Positions 34,966 through 43,388 of a stretch of DNA of 47,345 bases are shown here, one piece after another. A program made the position numbers and the translations under genes. Where the stretch lies: assembly GCA_902786925.1 (NCBI GenBank), contig CADAEK010000027.1:1-47345 (forward strand). Direction: 5' to 3'. Position 1 is the first letter of the stretch; each line of letters begins with the position of its first letter. The DNA is from an uncultured Bacteroidales bacterium. GTDB lineage: Bacteria; Bacteroidota; Bacteroidia; Bacteroidales; Bacteroidaceae. The notes beneath the pieces are model-generated. The model was not told the origin of the DNA and made no database searches. It saw nothing but the letters and a program-made list of their open reading frames with translations.

Positions 34966-36203
34966 TCCTTATAATTGATTTTTTGAAATCCCACAAGTTT
35001 GTCGTATCGCAGTCCGAACGGACGGTGATAGACATACACGCAGTATTCGTTCTCTGTTTGATGAAAATCACCTTCGCAAGGGCGTGTTTCTCCTATCGTA
35101 TCGTCTTCTCCCTTAAATAGGTACATGTAGTTATAGGAACCTTGCTTTAGAGGTGTGATGAGTTCGTATTGGTGGTCAATCAAATTGTATTCCATCTTGT
35201 AGGCTTCGTCAACGCGGTTGCCTGTCAAGTCACCGAACAGATAGACATCGCCACCAGGGGCTTGGGGCATCTGTAAGGTAAAGTGAGTCATGATGTAGTC
35301 ACTTTCTGTGTCGTTCTCCCAATCTTCGTCGTTGCGCACAAAGTAACGCCCATTTTGGTCTTGGTCATAGAGATAATTGATGCGCTGTTCGTCGGCATAG
35401 AGAACTGCATGATAGTAAGGGTCATCGTAGAAAACACGGTCTATATGCATGGTGGGTACATACTCGTCCAGAATCTCAAAGCGCCGGTATTCGTTGCCGG
35501 CAGTGAATATCAGTCCACGGTTGTGGTTGAAGATGAGCTTGTTCACTTGCATCAGCGTGGGGCGCAAGTTGGAGACGTGTGTGTCCCAGCGGCGATTCTG
35601 CTGTACAATGTATTTGAAGTCAGTCGTCGGATTGCTGACCGCATATCCGCTGTAGTTCACGGCAAAGTTCACCTGCTGATGACTTTCATACGTGTCTATG
35701 TCTGTATTGGCGGTCACATCAATCTCTACGCCCACATGTGGCTCCATGATAGAGAAGCAGGCTTGTGCCACAGGCTCGTCCTCGCCGTCTTCAAAGATGT
35801 TCACTCGGTAGTTGCCCGACACCAAAAGACGTGTATCGCGATTGGGCAGCGATAGGGTGTAGTGACAGTAATTCATCTCCGTGCCCATTGCAGGCTCGTA
35901 ATCTTCGATGCGTAACTCGTCGAATCCCGTCATGTATTCGCTGGTGAGCAGTTCGCTGGGTGTCCAGTCAGCATTGCAATGGGTGATGGTACAAGTGTAG
36001 CGCTGGTATTGTGCCTGCAAATCATCAAAACTGATTTCCACACCGTGGCCTCGCCCCATTATCACAACGGGATATTGTCCCCATTCACCATCTACTTTCA
36101 CCTGCAAGGTCTTGATGCGTGGTGAAAAACAGATATTCTCCTGTGCCTGCAGCAAGCAGGGTAGGGAGCATATCCAGCAGAGTATGAACAGGGCCCTCTT
36201 CAT
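34962..36203 (-). CDS. T9SS plug-family protein (DUF5103 type)
   Basis: The protein has 413 residues with a Sec signal peptide (1-20). The N-terminal domain (about 25-160) has IKTLQVKVDGEWGQYPVVIMG, TCTITHCNADW and LPNRDTRLLVSGNYRVNIFEDG, typical of the DUF5103 / type 9 secretion plug family. The rest is beta-sandwich-like (YIVQQNRRWD, FILDEYVPT-type strands, GGDVYLFGDLTG). In Flavobacterium the plug seals the SprA translocon when substrate is absent, which would place it in the periplasm at the outer membrane. It is translationally coupled to the amidase-like gene and lies 9 nt after GH3. Confidence 0.85.
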   Translation of the reverse strand: MKRALFILCWICSLPCLLQAQENICFSPRIKTLQVKVDGEWGQYPVVIMGRGHGVEISFDDLQAQYQRYTCTITHCNADWTPSELLTSEYMTGFDELRIEDYEPAMGTEMNYCHYTLSLPNRDTRLLVSGNYRVNIFEDGEDEPVAQACFSIMEPHVGVEIDVTANTDIDTYESHQQVNFAVNYSGYAVSNPTTDFKYIVQQNRRWDTHVSNLRPTLMQVNKLIFNHNRGLIFTAGNEYRRFEILDEYVPTMHIDRVFYDDPYYHAVLYADEQRINYLYDQDQNGRYFVRNDEDWENDTESDYIMTHFTLQMPQAPGGDVYLFGDLTGNRVDEAYKMEYNLIDHQYELITPLKQGSYNYMYLFKGEDDTIGETRPCEGDFHQTENEYCVYVYHRPFGLRYDKLVGFQKINYKE

Positions 36204-36212
36204 GCTTTACCG

Positions 36213-38408
36213 TTAGTCAATCGTTATCGTTGCGTGTCCACGGATATCATTCACGCTCGCTCCCACATGCAACGTGTAAGTGCCTTTAGTGAGTGCCCAA
36301 CCGTGAGTGGTCTCGTCATAATAGCGCAAATCGTCCTTGGGAATGGTGATTGTCAAGGTCTCGCTTTCGCCGGGCTGCAGTGTCCGTGTCTTGGCAAAGC
36401 CTTTCAACTCCTTGACTGCACGTGGCAATCCCGTCTTAGGAGCGGTGGCATAGATTTGTGCAATTTCTTTGCCTGCCACCTTTCCTTGGTTCGTGATTGT
36501 CACATTCACCGTCACGTTGCCGTTCTCTTGCGTTGCCGTAGGTTTCCCGTATGTGAATGTCGTGTAGCTCAACCCATATCCGAAGGGGAAGAGTGGTTTC
36601 ACGTTGTTGGTGGTAAAGTGCCGGTAGCCAACAAAGATGTCCTCTTTGTAATAGACCTGCTTGTTGACGCCAGGATAGGCTTCAGCACCAAACTTCACAT
36701 ACGGATAGTCCTCGTATTTCTGTGCGAATGTTACAGGCAGTTTGCCGCTGGGGCATACCTTGCCGCTGAGCACATTGGCGAGTGCCGTTCCTGCTTCGCT
36801 GCCGAGATACCAGCAGTGGGTGAGTGCCTTCACTTGGTTGAGCCAAGGCATTGCGTATGGATTGCCGCCAAAGATAACCACAATCGTGTTCTTTTGAATC
36901 TTTGCCAATTCTGCAATCAGCTCGTTTTGACCAAAGGAAAGGTTGTATGACTCACGGTCACCGTTCTCGCAGTCTTGGCGGTGGTTCTTGTTCAGGCCGC
37001 CTACAAAGATGATGAGGTCGGCAAATTTTGCCTTTTGAAGGGCTTCTGCCTTGAGCGCAGCCTGCTTTTCTGGGTCAATTCTGTCCACGTGGTCATAGAC
37101 TGCACGCCCCGAGTAATATCCTTGTGCATAGTCTATCTTGTCACCATAGAGACCCTGGAAGGCTTCTAAAGGAGACACGTCACGCAGCGTCTTCAGTTCC
37201 GAAGAACCGCCACCTTGTGTGAGGGAGCGTGTGGCATTCTCACCGACTACAAGTATCTTCTGGTATTTGGATGCGTCAAGCGGCAGGATATTCTTGTCAT
37301 TCTTCAGCAGCACGATGCCTTCTTCACCCACTTGACGGCATATATCGTAGTGGTCTTCTGAGCATTGCGAACCAATCACCTTCTTAGGATTCATCGCAGT
37401 TCGGAAGATGGTGCGCAGCACTCGGCTGGCTTTCTCATCCAGCACAGACATCGGCACTTTGCCTTCCTCAATGAGCTGCTCGAAAGGATTGCCCAAGTAG
37501 TATTGGTCATAGCCAAAGTTGCTCTCCTTGGTCTTTCCGTCTGTGTAGGTGCCCATCTCGATGTCCAGACCGCCATGCACAGCCTCCCAGGTGTTGGTCG
37601 TTCCGCCCCAGTCGCTCACCAAGGCGCCGTCCCAGTTCCAGCCTTTCTTCAGGATGCCGTTGAGCAGCGCATCGTTGTGACAGCAATGCACACCATTCCA
37701 AAGGTTGTACGAGCCCATGATCGTCCACACATGTGCCTTTTCCACAGCGCGTTTAAACGGTTCCAGATAAATCTCATGCATGGCACGTTCCGACACGTTC
37801 ACATTCACGCTGAAACGGTCAGTCTCTTGGTCGTTGAGCACAAAATGCTTCAGGCAGCAAGCCACACCATTGCGCTGGGCGGCTTGGATGTATGGCACGA
37901 CCATCTCACCAGCCAAGTACGGGTCTTCGCCCATGTACTCGAAGGCGCGTCCGTTCAGAGGGGTACGCTGGATGTTTACACCCGGGCCTAACATGATATC
38001 TTTGCCACGGAAAGCAAATTCCTCGCTCACGGCATCACCGTAGGCCAAAGAGAGGCCGCGATTCCATGTGGAAGCGAGACAGGTCAAGGATGGGAATGCT
38101 ACAATATAGTCATTGGTCCATCTGGCAGGATTCCAAGTGTTCCACTCTAACTCTTCGCGCACACCATGAGGACCGTCGTCCATATTCAGTTGGCGAATGC
38201 CCAAACGAGGAACACCGGCACTGGTGAACTTGCTCTGGGCGTGCAGCAACTTGATTTTTTCGTGTGTGGTCATGCGGCTCAGCGCGTCCTTTACTCGCTC
38301 TTCCAAGGGAGCATTGGGGTTCAGATACGTCTGTGCCCCGGCGTTCATGGTCGCCAATGCCATGAAGGCTACCATCAAACCTGCTTTCTTGATGTTTCGT
38401 GTCATCAT
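36213..38408 (-). CDS. GH3 beta-glycosidase
   Basis: The protein has 731 residues with a Sec signal peptide (about 1-25). The GH3 N-terminal barrel (about 35-330) has NMDDGPHGVR, the conserved KHF (Lys187-His188) and nucleophile Asp266 in LVSDWGGT. The GH3 C-terminal domain (about 365-600) has EGIVLLKND and VVIFGGNP; an Fn3-like domain closes the protein (about 635-720). It probably releases terminal glucose or related sugars from oligosaccharides in the periplasm; the exact substrate is unknown. It lies 27 nt after glmS and 9 nt before the plug gene. Confidence 0.93.
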   Translation of the reverse strand: MMTRNIKKAGLMVAFMALATMNAGAQTYLNPNAPLEERVKDALSRMTTHEKIKLLHAQSKFTSAGVPRLGIRQLNMDDGPHGVREELEWNTWNPARWTNDYIVAFPSLTCLASTWNRGLSLAYGDAVSEEFAFRGKDIMLGPGVNIQRTPLNGRAFEYMGEDPYLAGEMVVPYIQAAQRNGVACCLKHFVLNDQETDRFSVNVNVSERAMHEIYLEPFKRAVEKAHVWTIMGSYNLWNGVHCCHNDALLNGILKKGWNWDGALVSDWGGTTNTWEAVHGGLDIEMGTYTDGKTKESNFGYDQYYLGNPFEQLIEEGKVPMSVLDEKASRVLRTIFRTAMNPKKVIGSQCSEDHYDICRQVGEEGIVLLKNDKNILPLDASKYQKILVVGENATRSLTQGGGSSELKTLRDVSPLEAFQGLYGDKIDYAQGYYSGRAVYDHVDRIDPEKQAALKAEALQKAKFADLIIFVGGLNKNHRQDCENGDRESYNLSFGQNELIAELAKIQKNTIVVIFGGNPYAMPWLNQVKALTHCWYLGSEAGTALANVLSGKVCPSGKLPVTFAQKYEDYPYVKFGAEAYPGVNKQVYYKEDIFVGYRHFTTNNVKPLFPFGYGLSYTTFTYGKPTATQENGNVTVNVTITNQGKVAGKEIAQIYATAPKTGLPRAVKELKGFAKTRTLQPGESETLTITIPKDDLRYYDETTHGWALTKGTYTLHVGASVNDIRGHATITID

Positions 38409-38435
38409 GTTGGTTAGAGTGTTTGCTATGGAAAA

Positions 38436-40280
38436 TTATTCTACTGTCACAGACTTGGCCAAGTTTCTTGGCTGGTCCACATCCTTGCCCTTGGCCACTG
38501 CAATATAGTATGCTAGCATCTGGAGTGGGATAGAGGCGAGCAGAGGCTCGAGACACTCTTCCGTGTGAGGTAGTTCAATAACGGCATCAGCCATCTTGCG
38601 GATGGTCTCGTCGCCTTCCGACACAACGGCGATGACACGAGCCTTTCGTGCCTTGATTTCCTGGATGTTGCTGACCACCTTCTCGTAAAGCACGTTCTTG
38701 GTGGCTACTACGACCACAGGCATCTCGTCGTCAATCAATGCGATAGGACCATGCTTCATCTCTGCTGCAGGATATCCCTCAGCATGGATATAAGAGATTT
38801 CTTTCAGTTTCAATGCACCCTCAAGGGCCACGGGATAGTTATAGCCACGACCCAGATATAGGAAGTTGTGGGCGTATGTAAAGATGCGGCTGATGTCCTT
38901 GATGGTATCACCCTGAGTGAGCAGCTGCTTCATCTTCTCTGGCACTTCGTTCAGTGCCTTCAGCACACGTGAGTAGCGCACGTTGTCAATCGTGCCACGC
39001 TCCTTGCCCAGTGCCAAAGCCAGCATGGTGAGCACTGTCACCTGACCCGTAAAGGCTTTGGTGGATGCCACACCAATCTCGGGTCCTACGTGAATGTAAG
39101 AACCCGTGTCTGTGGCGCGTGGAATGCTGGAGCCAATCGCATTACAGATGCCGTAGATGAAGGCACCTTTGCTCTTGGCCAGCTCGATGGCAGCCAGCGT
39201 GTCTGCCGTTTCGCCCGACTGGCTGATGGCAATCACCACGTCCTGCTCGTTGATGACAGGTTTGCTGTAGCGGAATTCACTGGCATATTCCACTTCAACC
39301 GGGATTTGGCAGAAGTCCTCAATGAGTTGCTTGCCAATGAGGCCGGCATGCCAAGATGTGCCACAAGCCACAATGATGATGCGTCGTGGGTTGAGCAGGT
39401 GTTTGCGGTTATCGATGATGGCTGAAAGAGTGACGTTGTCTGCCTCTACGTTCACACGGCCGCGCATACAGTCTTTCAGGCACTCTGGCTGTTCGAAAAT
39501 TTCCTTGAGCATGAAGTGTGGGTATCCACCTTTCTCAATCTGCGCCAGATTCAACTCAACGGTGGTCACCTCATGTTCCATCTTCTCATTGTTGAAATCG
39601 ACCACTTCTACATCTTTACCTCTACGAATCACGGCAATGTCCTTGTCATCCAGATAGATAACCTTGTCTGTGTATTCGATGATAGGGCTGGCGTCCGAGC
39701 CCAGGAAGAATTCTTCCTCGCCGATGCCCACTACCAGCGGGCTGCTCTTGCGGGCTGCGATGATTTGGTCTGGATCTTCCTTGTCGAGAATGGCGATAGC
39801 ATAAGCGCCAATCACAGCACGCAAGGCGATGCGTACGGCTGTGAGCAAATCGACGTTGCGCTTTGTACGTACATATTCTATTAATTGTACCAGCACCTCA
39901 GTGTCCGTGTTGCTCTTGAACTCGATGCCATGCTCCTGCAACTGCTTCTTCAGCACCGCATAGTTCTCGATGATGCCGTTGTGGATGATGGCCAGATTGC
40001 CTGTATAAGAGATATGAGGGTGGGCGTTGGTCGAGTTGGGTTCGCCGTGTGTGGCCCAACGTGTATGGGCAATTCCGACGGTGCCCGTCGTGTCCTTGTC
40101 TGCTGCAAAAGCTTCCAAGTCGGCCACTTTTCCTTTGGTCTTATAGACTTGCAGGTTGCCGTCTTTTGTCAAGAGCGCCACACCTGCGCTGTCATAACCT
40201 CTATACTCCAGTCTTTTCAGTCCCTTGATGAGGACGGGGTAAGCGTTGCGCTTGCCTAGGTATCCAACAATTCCACACAT
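38436..40280 (-). CDS. glmS: Glutamine:fructose-6-phosphate aminotransferase GlmS
   Basis: Makes glucosamine-6-phosphate from fructose-6-phosphate and glutamine, the entry to peptidoglycan and LPS amino sugars. It has 614 residues. Catalytic Cys2 follows the initiator (MCGIVGYLGKR). The glutaminase domain (1-240) has RWATHGEPN; two SIS domains follow (CGTSWHAG, SQSGETADT), and the end is LAKSVTVE. The promoter box is at 40330. No glmS ribozyme is expected or seen. It is the first gene of the tightly spaced minus-strand cluster. Confidence 0.97.
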   Translation of the reverse strand: MCGIVGYLGKRNAYPVLIKGLKRLEYRGYDSAGVALLTKDGNLQVYKTKGKVADLEAFAADKDTTGTVGIAHTRWATHGEPNSTNAHPHISYTGNLAIIHNGIIENYAVLKKQLQEHGIEFKSNTDTEVLVQLIEYVRTKRNVDLLTAVRIALRAVIGAYAIAILDKEDPDQIIAARKSSPLVVGIGEEEFFLGSDASPIIEYTDKVIYLDDKDIAVIRRGKDVEVVDFNNEKMEHEVTTVELNLAQIEKGGYPHFMLKEIFEQPECLKDCMRGRVNVEADNVTLSAIIDNRKHLLNPRRIIIVACGTSWHAGLIGKQLIEDFCQIPVEVEYASEFRYSKPVINEQDVVIAISQSGETADTLAAIELAKSKGAFIYGICNAIGSSIPRATDTGSYIHVGPEIGVASTKAFTGQVTVLTMLALALGKERGTIDNVRYSRVLKALNEVPEKMKQLLTQGDTIKDISRIFTYAHNFLYLGRGYNYPVALEGALKLKEISYIHAEGYPAAEMKHGPIALIDDEMPVVVVATKNVLYEKVVSNIQEIKARKARVIAVVSEGDETIRKMADAVIELPHTEECLEPLLASIPLQMLAYYIAVAKGKDVDQPRNLAKSVTVE

Positions 40281-40329
40281 ATTGATATTCTTTTAAATGT
40301 CCAACAAATAATCGTATAATGTATGGGTG

Positions 40330-40337
40330 CAAAGATA
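40330..40337 (-). promoter_or_regulatory. Promoter box of the glmS cluster
   Basis: The minus strand reads TATCTTTG followed by CA, about 50 nt upstream of glmS. Confidence 0.6.
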
Positions 40338-40486
40338 CACAGAATATTTCTTTTTGTTGTCAATTTATAGGCAGAACCTCATGGAAAAAAACAAATTGGA
40401 GGGCGTTTTATGGAAATTACTTGCCAATAAATACAATGCTTTGCTAAAAAGAGAGAGATTTGTTTGGCGCAGACGAAGGAAATGCC

Positions 40487-40494
40487 TACTTTTG
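40487..40494 (+). promoter_or_regulatory. Promoter box of the kinase-like gene
   Basis: TACTTTTG, 30 nt upstream of the ATG at 40525, consistent with the -7 element. Confidence 0.55.
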
Positions 40495-40524
40495 TGCTGT
40501 TAATTCATTCAATCTAATAAAAGC

Positions 40525-42024
40525 ATGAACAAGAAAGTGTTTATTTTCGTCATGAGCGTGCTCATGAGTTGTGTGAGTGTTTGTGCGCAGCAGAAGAGCG
40601 ATTTGCAGCAGCGTGCTGAACAAGAAGCGGCCAAAGGGATGTCTATCAGTGCACGTGCATTGTGGATTCAGGCTTACAAGGATTATGTGGGTAAGGGACA
40701 GCTTGCTCAAGGTGTAGAATGTGCCTTGAAGGCCACTCCGCTCTATTATCGTGAAAACCTTTATAATGAGGCATTCGACCTGCTGCGTGGTGTTGATGCG
40801 CACATTGCAGTCAGCAAACAGAGTAGTGCCGTGAAGGCTTCATTGCGTTATGCCGTGTCTAAGGAGCGTATGTCCATGTATATGCGGATGCGCAAGAGTG
40901 AGCGTGTGAAGGAATACATTGAGCAGATGGAGAAGTGGGCCAACGAGTCGGGCGATGATGATATCAAGAATGACTTCCTCTATCACAAGGCCATTTACTA
41001 TTACACCTTCGGAAAGACAACTGAAGGCAATGAGGTGGTGAAGGAGATGACGGTGAAGATGACTGCCGCCAAGGATTATAAGAAGGTGGACGAGGTCTTC
41101 AAGACCTTGATTGCAGGTGGACGCCGTTCAGGCAATGCCAATATGGTGGCACAGGCCTACGACAACTATATCGCTTGGAAAGACTCTGCCAGCGCCAAGA
41201 TTCTTGCTGAGCAGACAGGAGCCTTGAAGAAGCAGATTGCGGCTCATGAGAACACGATTGAAGAGAAGGACAGCACCCTCGCTGTTCGTCAAGGTGTCAT
41301 CGTGGGTCTCAGCATCTTGGCCGCAATATTGGCCATCGTGCTTGTCTTGGGCGCATTGGTTTTGTTGCGTTTCATTGCGATGACCCGCAAGCAGAAGAAG
41401 ACGATTGCCCGCCTGAACGAGAACAATGCTCTGAAGGCTTCGTTCATCAGCAATATCTCTGCCCAACTGAACCCCACCTTGCAGCGTCTTGACGCACAGC
41501 AGCCTGAGGTGAAAGCCCTTGTGAACTTCTCTGATCACATTCAGACTCTTTCGCAACTGGAAACGACTGTGGGCGAGACGGTTGAAGTGGAGGATGTTCA
41601 GTTGTCTTCTTTCTGTGAAGGCATCATGGACCAGGTTCGTGGCAAACTGAACCGAGATGTGGAAGCTACCGTAGATGCACCTAAGATGAGCGCATCTATC
41701 AACAAGGAATATGTGTCCCACATCCTGCTGCACTTGCTTCGCAACGCAGCACAGTACACGCCGGCAGGTGGTCACATTGTCTTGGCCTTCAAAAAGCGTG
41801 GTGCCCACAAACTTCAGTTCCTCGTGTCCAACACCGGCAGCAGCATTCCTGAAGAGAAGCGTGAAGATGTCTTCAAGCCTTTCCTTGAGGTGAAAGACCT
41901 CACCACAGGCGATGGTCTTGGCCTGCCTATCTGCAAGCAAATGGCCATCAAGATGAATGGTGACCTCGATATCGACCCCGAATTCACGAAGGGCGTTCGT
42001 TTCGTGCTGCACCTGCAGGGTTAA
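40525..42024 (+). CDS. Histidine kinase-like protein lacking the phospho-acceptor His
   Basis: The protein has 499 residues: signal peptide (1-21), helical TPR-like sensor (about 25-225), one membrane helix (about 257-284), a coiled linker and a kinase-type core. In the dimerisation helix the usual SHEIRTP is SAQLNPT, with Ala313 where the phosphorylated His should be. The ATPase domain keeps the N box (HLLRNAAQYTP, Asn407) and G2 (TGDGLGLPIC, 461-470), but G1 reads VSNTGSSIP, with Asn436 for the Asp that contacts adenine. It is therefore likely a pseudokinase signalling protein. No response regulator is adjacent. A good terminator follows. Confidence 0.88.
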   Translation: MNKKVFIFVMSVLMSCVSVCAQQKSDLQQRAEQEAAKGMSISARALWIQAYKDYVGKGQLAQGVECALKATPLYYRENLYNEAFDLLRGVDAHIAVSKQSSAVKASLRYAVSKERMSMYMRMRKSERVKEYIEQMEKWANESGDDDIKNDFLYHKAIYYYTFGKTTEGNEVVKEMTVKMTAAKDYKKVDEVFKTLIAGGRRSGNANMVAQAYDNYIAWKDSASAKILAEQTGALKKQIAAHENTIEEKDSTLAVRQGVIVGLSILAAILAIVLVLGALVLLRFIAMTRKQKKTIARLNENNALKASFISNISAQLNPTLQRLDAQQPEVKALVNFSDHIQTLSQLETTVGETVEVEDVQLSSFCEGIMDQVRGKLNRDVEATVDAPKMSASINKEYVSHILLHLLRNAAQYTPAGGHIVLAFKKRGAHKLQFLVSNTGSSIPEEKREDVFKPFLEVKDLTTGDGLGLPICKQMAIKMNGDLDIDPEFTKGVRFVLHLQG

Positions 42025-42046
42025 CAGCCCCACAGAATCCAGATGT

Positions 42047-42086
42047 AAGCATGCCCCACACCCGTGCAAGGTGTGGGGCATGTTTG
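42047..42086 (+). terminator. Terminator after the kinase-like gene
   Basis: CATGCCCCACACC (42050-42062) pairs perfectly with GGTGTGGGGCATG (42070-42082) around a 7-nt loop, followed by TTTG. Confidence 0.88.
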
Positions 42087-42099
42087 CATAAAGAGCGGA

Positions 42100-42450
42100 T
42101 TTTAATTCTCAATTGTCAATTATCAATTATCAATTAAATTAGGCTCCGCCCCATATAGGCTAACATAAGGTCAAGAATTAGAGAATTTGAGAATTTGACT
42201 TAAAATCATCCGTATTCGTTTAGAGTAAATTCTTCAATTCCCCAATTCTTGATAAATTGAAGATTAAAGAGGAAAATTCTCTAATTCTCCAATTCTTGAT
42301 TATAAAATATTACCTTGTTGCTGAACTAAGGTCAAGAATTAGAGAATTATAGAATTTTCCTCATCCCTTAGACATTTGACTTTTGACATCAGACATCAGA
42401 CATCTCACCTCTCACCTCTCAATTGTCAATTATCAATTATCAATTGTCAA
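42100..42450. repeat. Word-repeat mosaic between the kinase-like gene and sodB
   Basis: The gene-free region consists of TCAATTATCAATTG words (42101-42138, 42419-42456), modules with AAGGTCAAGAATTAGAGAATT (42155-42190, 42328-42362) and degraded copies (about 42225-42300), plus GACATTTGACTTTTGACATCAGACATC words (42370-42410). All are the inverted equivalents of families at 1.2-2.1 kb. The last words run into the sodB stop codon. Confidence 0.88.
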
Positions 42451-43034
42451 TTCTCAAATCTCTTCTCCACCACATTCCAGTCGATGATAGACCAAAGAGC
42501 GGCGAGATGGTCTGGACGGCGGTTCTGGTAGTCAAGATAGTATGCGTGTTCCCATACATCGAAGGTGAGTAGGGGAGTCAAGCCGCGTTGCACGGGATTG
42601 GCCGCATTCGTTTCTTGTGTGATGACAAGCTTCCCGTCCTTGTCTGCTGACAGCCACACCCATCCGCTGCCAAACAGCGTGGCGCCCTTCTTCTGAAACT
42701 CCTCCTTAAATGCGTCGAAAGAGCCAAAATCCTTTGCGATAGCCTCCGCCAATGGGCCTGTAGGCTCCTTTTTCGTGGGCTTTCCGCAGAATTGTCCGAA
42801 GTACAGCTCATGGTTCAGAATCTGTCCTGCGTTGTTCAAGATGCCACCACTGGCCTTGCAGACAATCTCCTGCAGCGTGGCATTCTCAAAGCCACTCCCT
42901 TCCAGCAGACCATTCAGATTATTCACGTAAGCAGCCAGATGCTTCCCGTGGTGAAACTCCAATGTTTGTTTGCTAATCACTGGCTCCAATGCATCTTGTG
43001 CATACGGAAGAGCCATCAAAGTGTACTTTCCCAT
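42447..43034 (-). CDS. sodB: Iron/manganese superoxide dismutase
   Basis: Converts superoxide to oxygen and hydrogen peroxide in the cytoplasm. It has 195 residues. All four metal ligands are visible: His28 (EFHHGKH), His75 (LNHELYF), Asp159 and His163 (FDVWEHAYYLDY). Iron or manganese preference cannot be settled by eye; Bacteroides relatives can use both. The start MGKYTLMALPY is supported by family length. A well-spaced -33/-7 promoter lies at 43104-43135. The TGA stop is part of a flanking TTGACAATTG word repeat. Confidence 0.96.
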   Translation of the reverse strand: MGKYTLMALPYAQDALEPVISKQTLEFHHGKHLAAYVNNLNGLLEGSGFENATLQEIVCKASGGILNNAGQILNHELYFGQFCGKPTKKEPTGPLAEAIAKDFGSFDAFKEEFQKKGATLFGSGWVWLSADKDGKLVITQETNAANPVQRGLTPLLTFDVWEHAYYLDYQNRRPDHLAALWSIIDWNVVEKRFEN

Positions 43035-43103
43035 AACGTTTGTGTTTTTAAGATTAATTTAAGTTCTGAAAGTCTTATTGTCTTTTTACTTTCAATGAGT
43101 TCG

Positions 43104-43135
43104 CAAATGTATAGGAATTAGAAGAAACGTCCAAA
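43104..43135 (-). promoter_or_regulatory. sodB promoter
   Basis: On the minus strand, a TTTG at 43132-43135 is followed after 20 nt by TACATTTG (43104-43111), the complete Bacteroidetes -33/-7 arrangement. The leader is about 65 nt. Confidence 0.7.
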
Positions 43136-43236
43136 TAATTGTTCCTTTTTTATTCAATCGTCCTGCATTTTTCCATCTGTAAGTGCGCTACTTCCTCTTG
43201 GATTCTTTCTTTCAAATCCTCTGTTACTCTCAAAGT

Positions 43237-43328
43237 CTTGTGTGACACACCCTATGTAACGTTTGTAACACACCGTATGTAACAAGTGTCACACTGGGCG
43301 TGTAACAAGTGTAACACAAGAAGGCTTG
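43237..43328. repeat. 23-bp imperfect tandem array, four units
   Basis: Units start at 43237, 43260, 43283 and 43306. Shared features are GTGTGACACACC / GTAACACACC / GTGTCACAC / GTGTAACAC at the same phase and ATGTAAC or GTGTAAC at the unit junctions. It lies between the end of the CDF gene and the sodB promoter; nothing else was seen in 43136-43388. Confidence 0.82.
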
Positions 43329-43388
43329 CTTGTGTCAATGGTAGGGGGGAGGAGTGGAAAAAGGCAGTACCTCTCAGGATAGACTCTT

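Noticed and set aside
40281..40524. glmS ribozyme or riboswitch in the glmS leader
   Set aside because: The leader between the promoter box and glmS is only about 45 nt, too short for the ribozyme, and no conserved core is visible.
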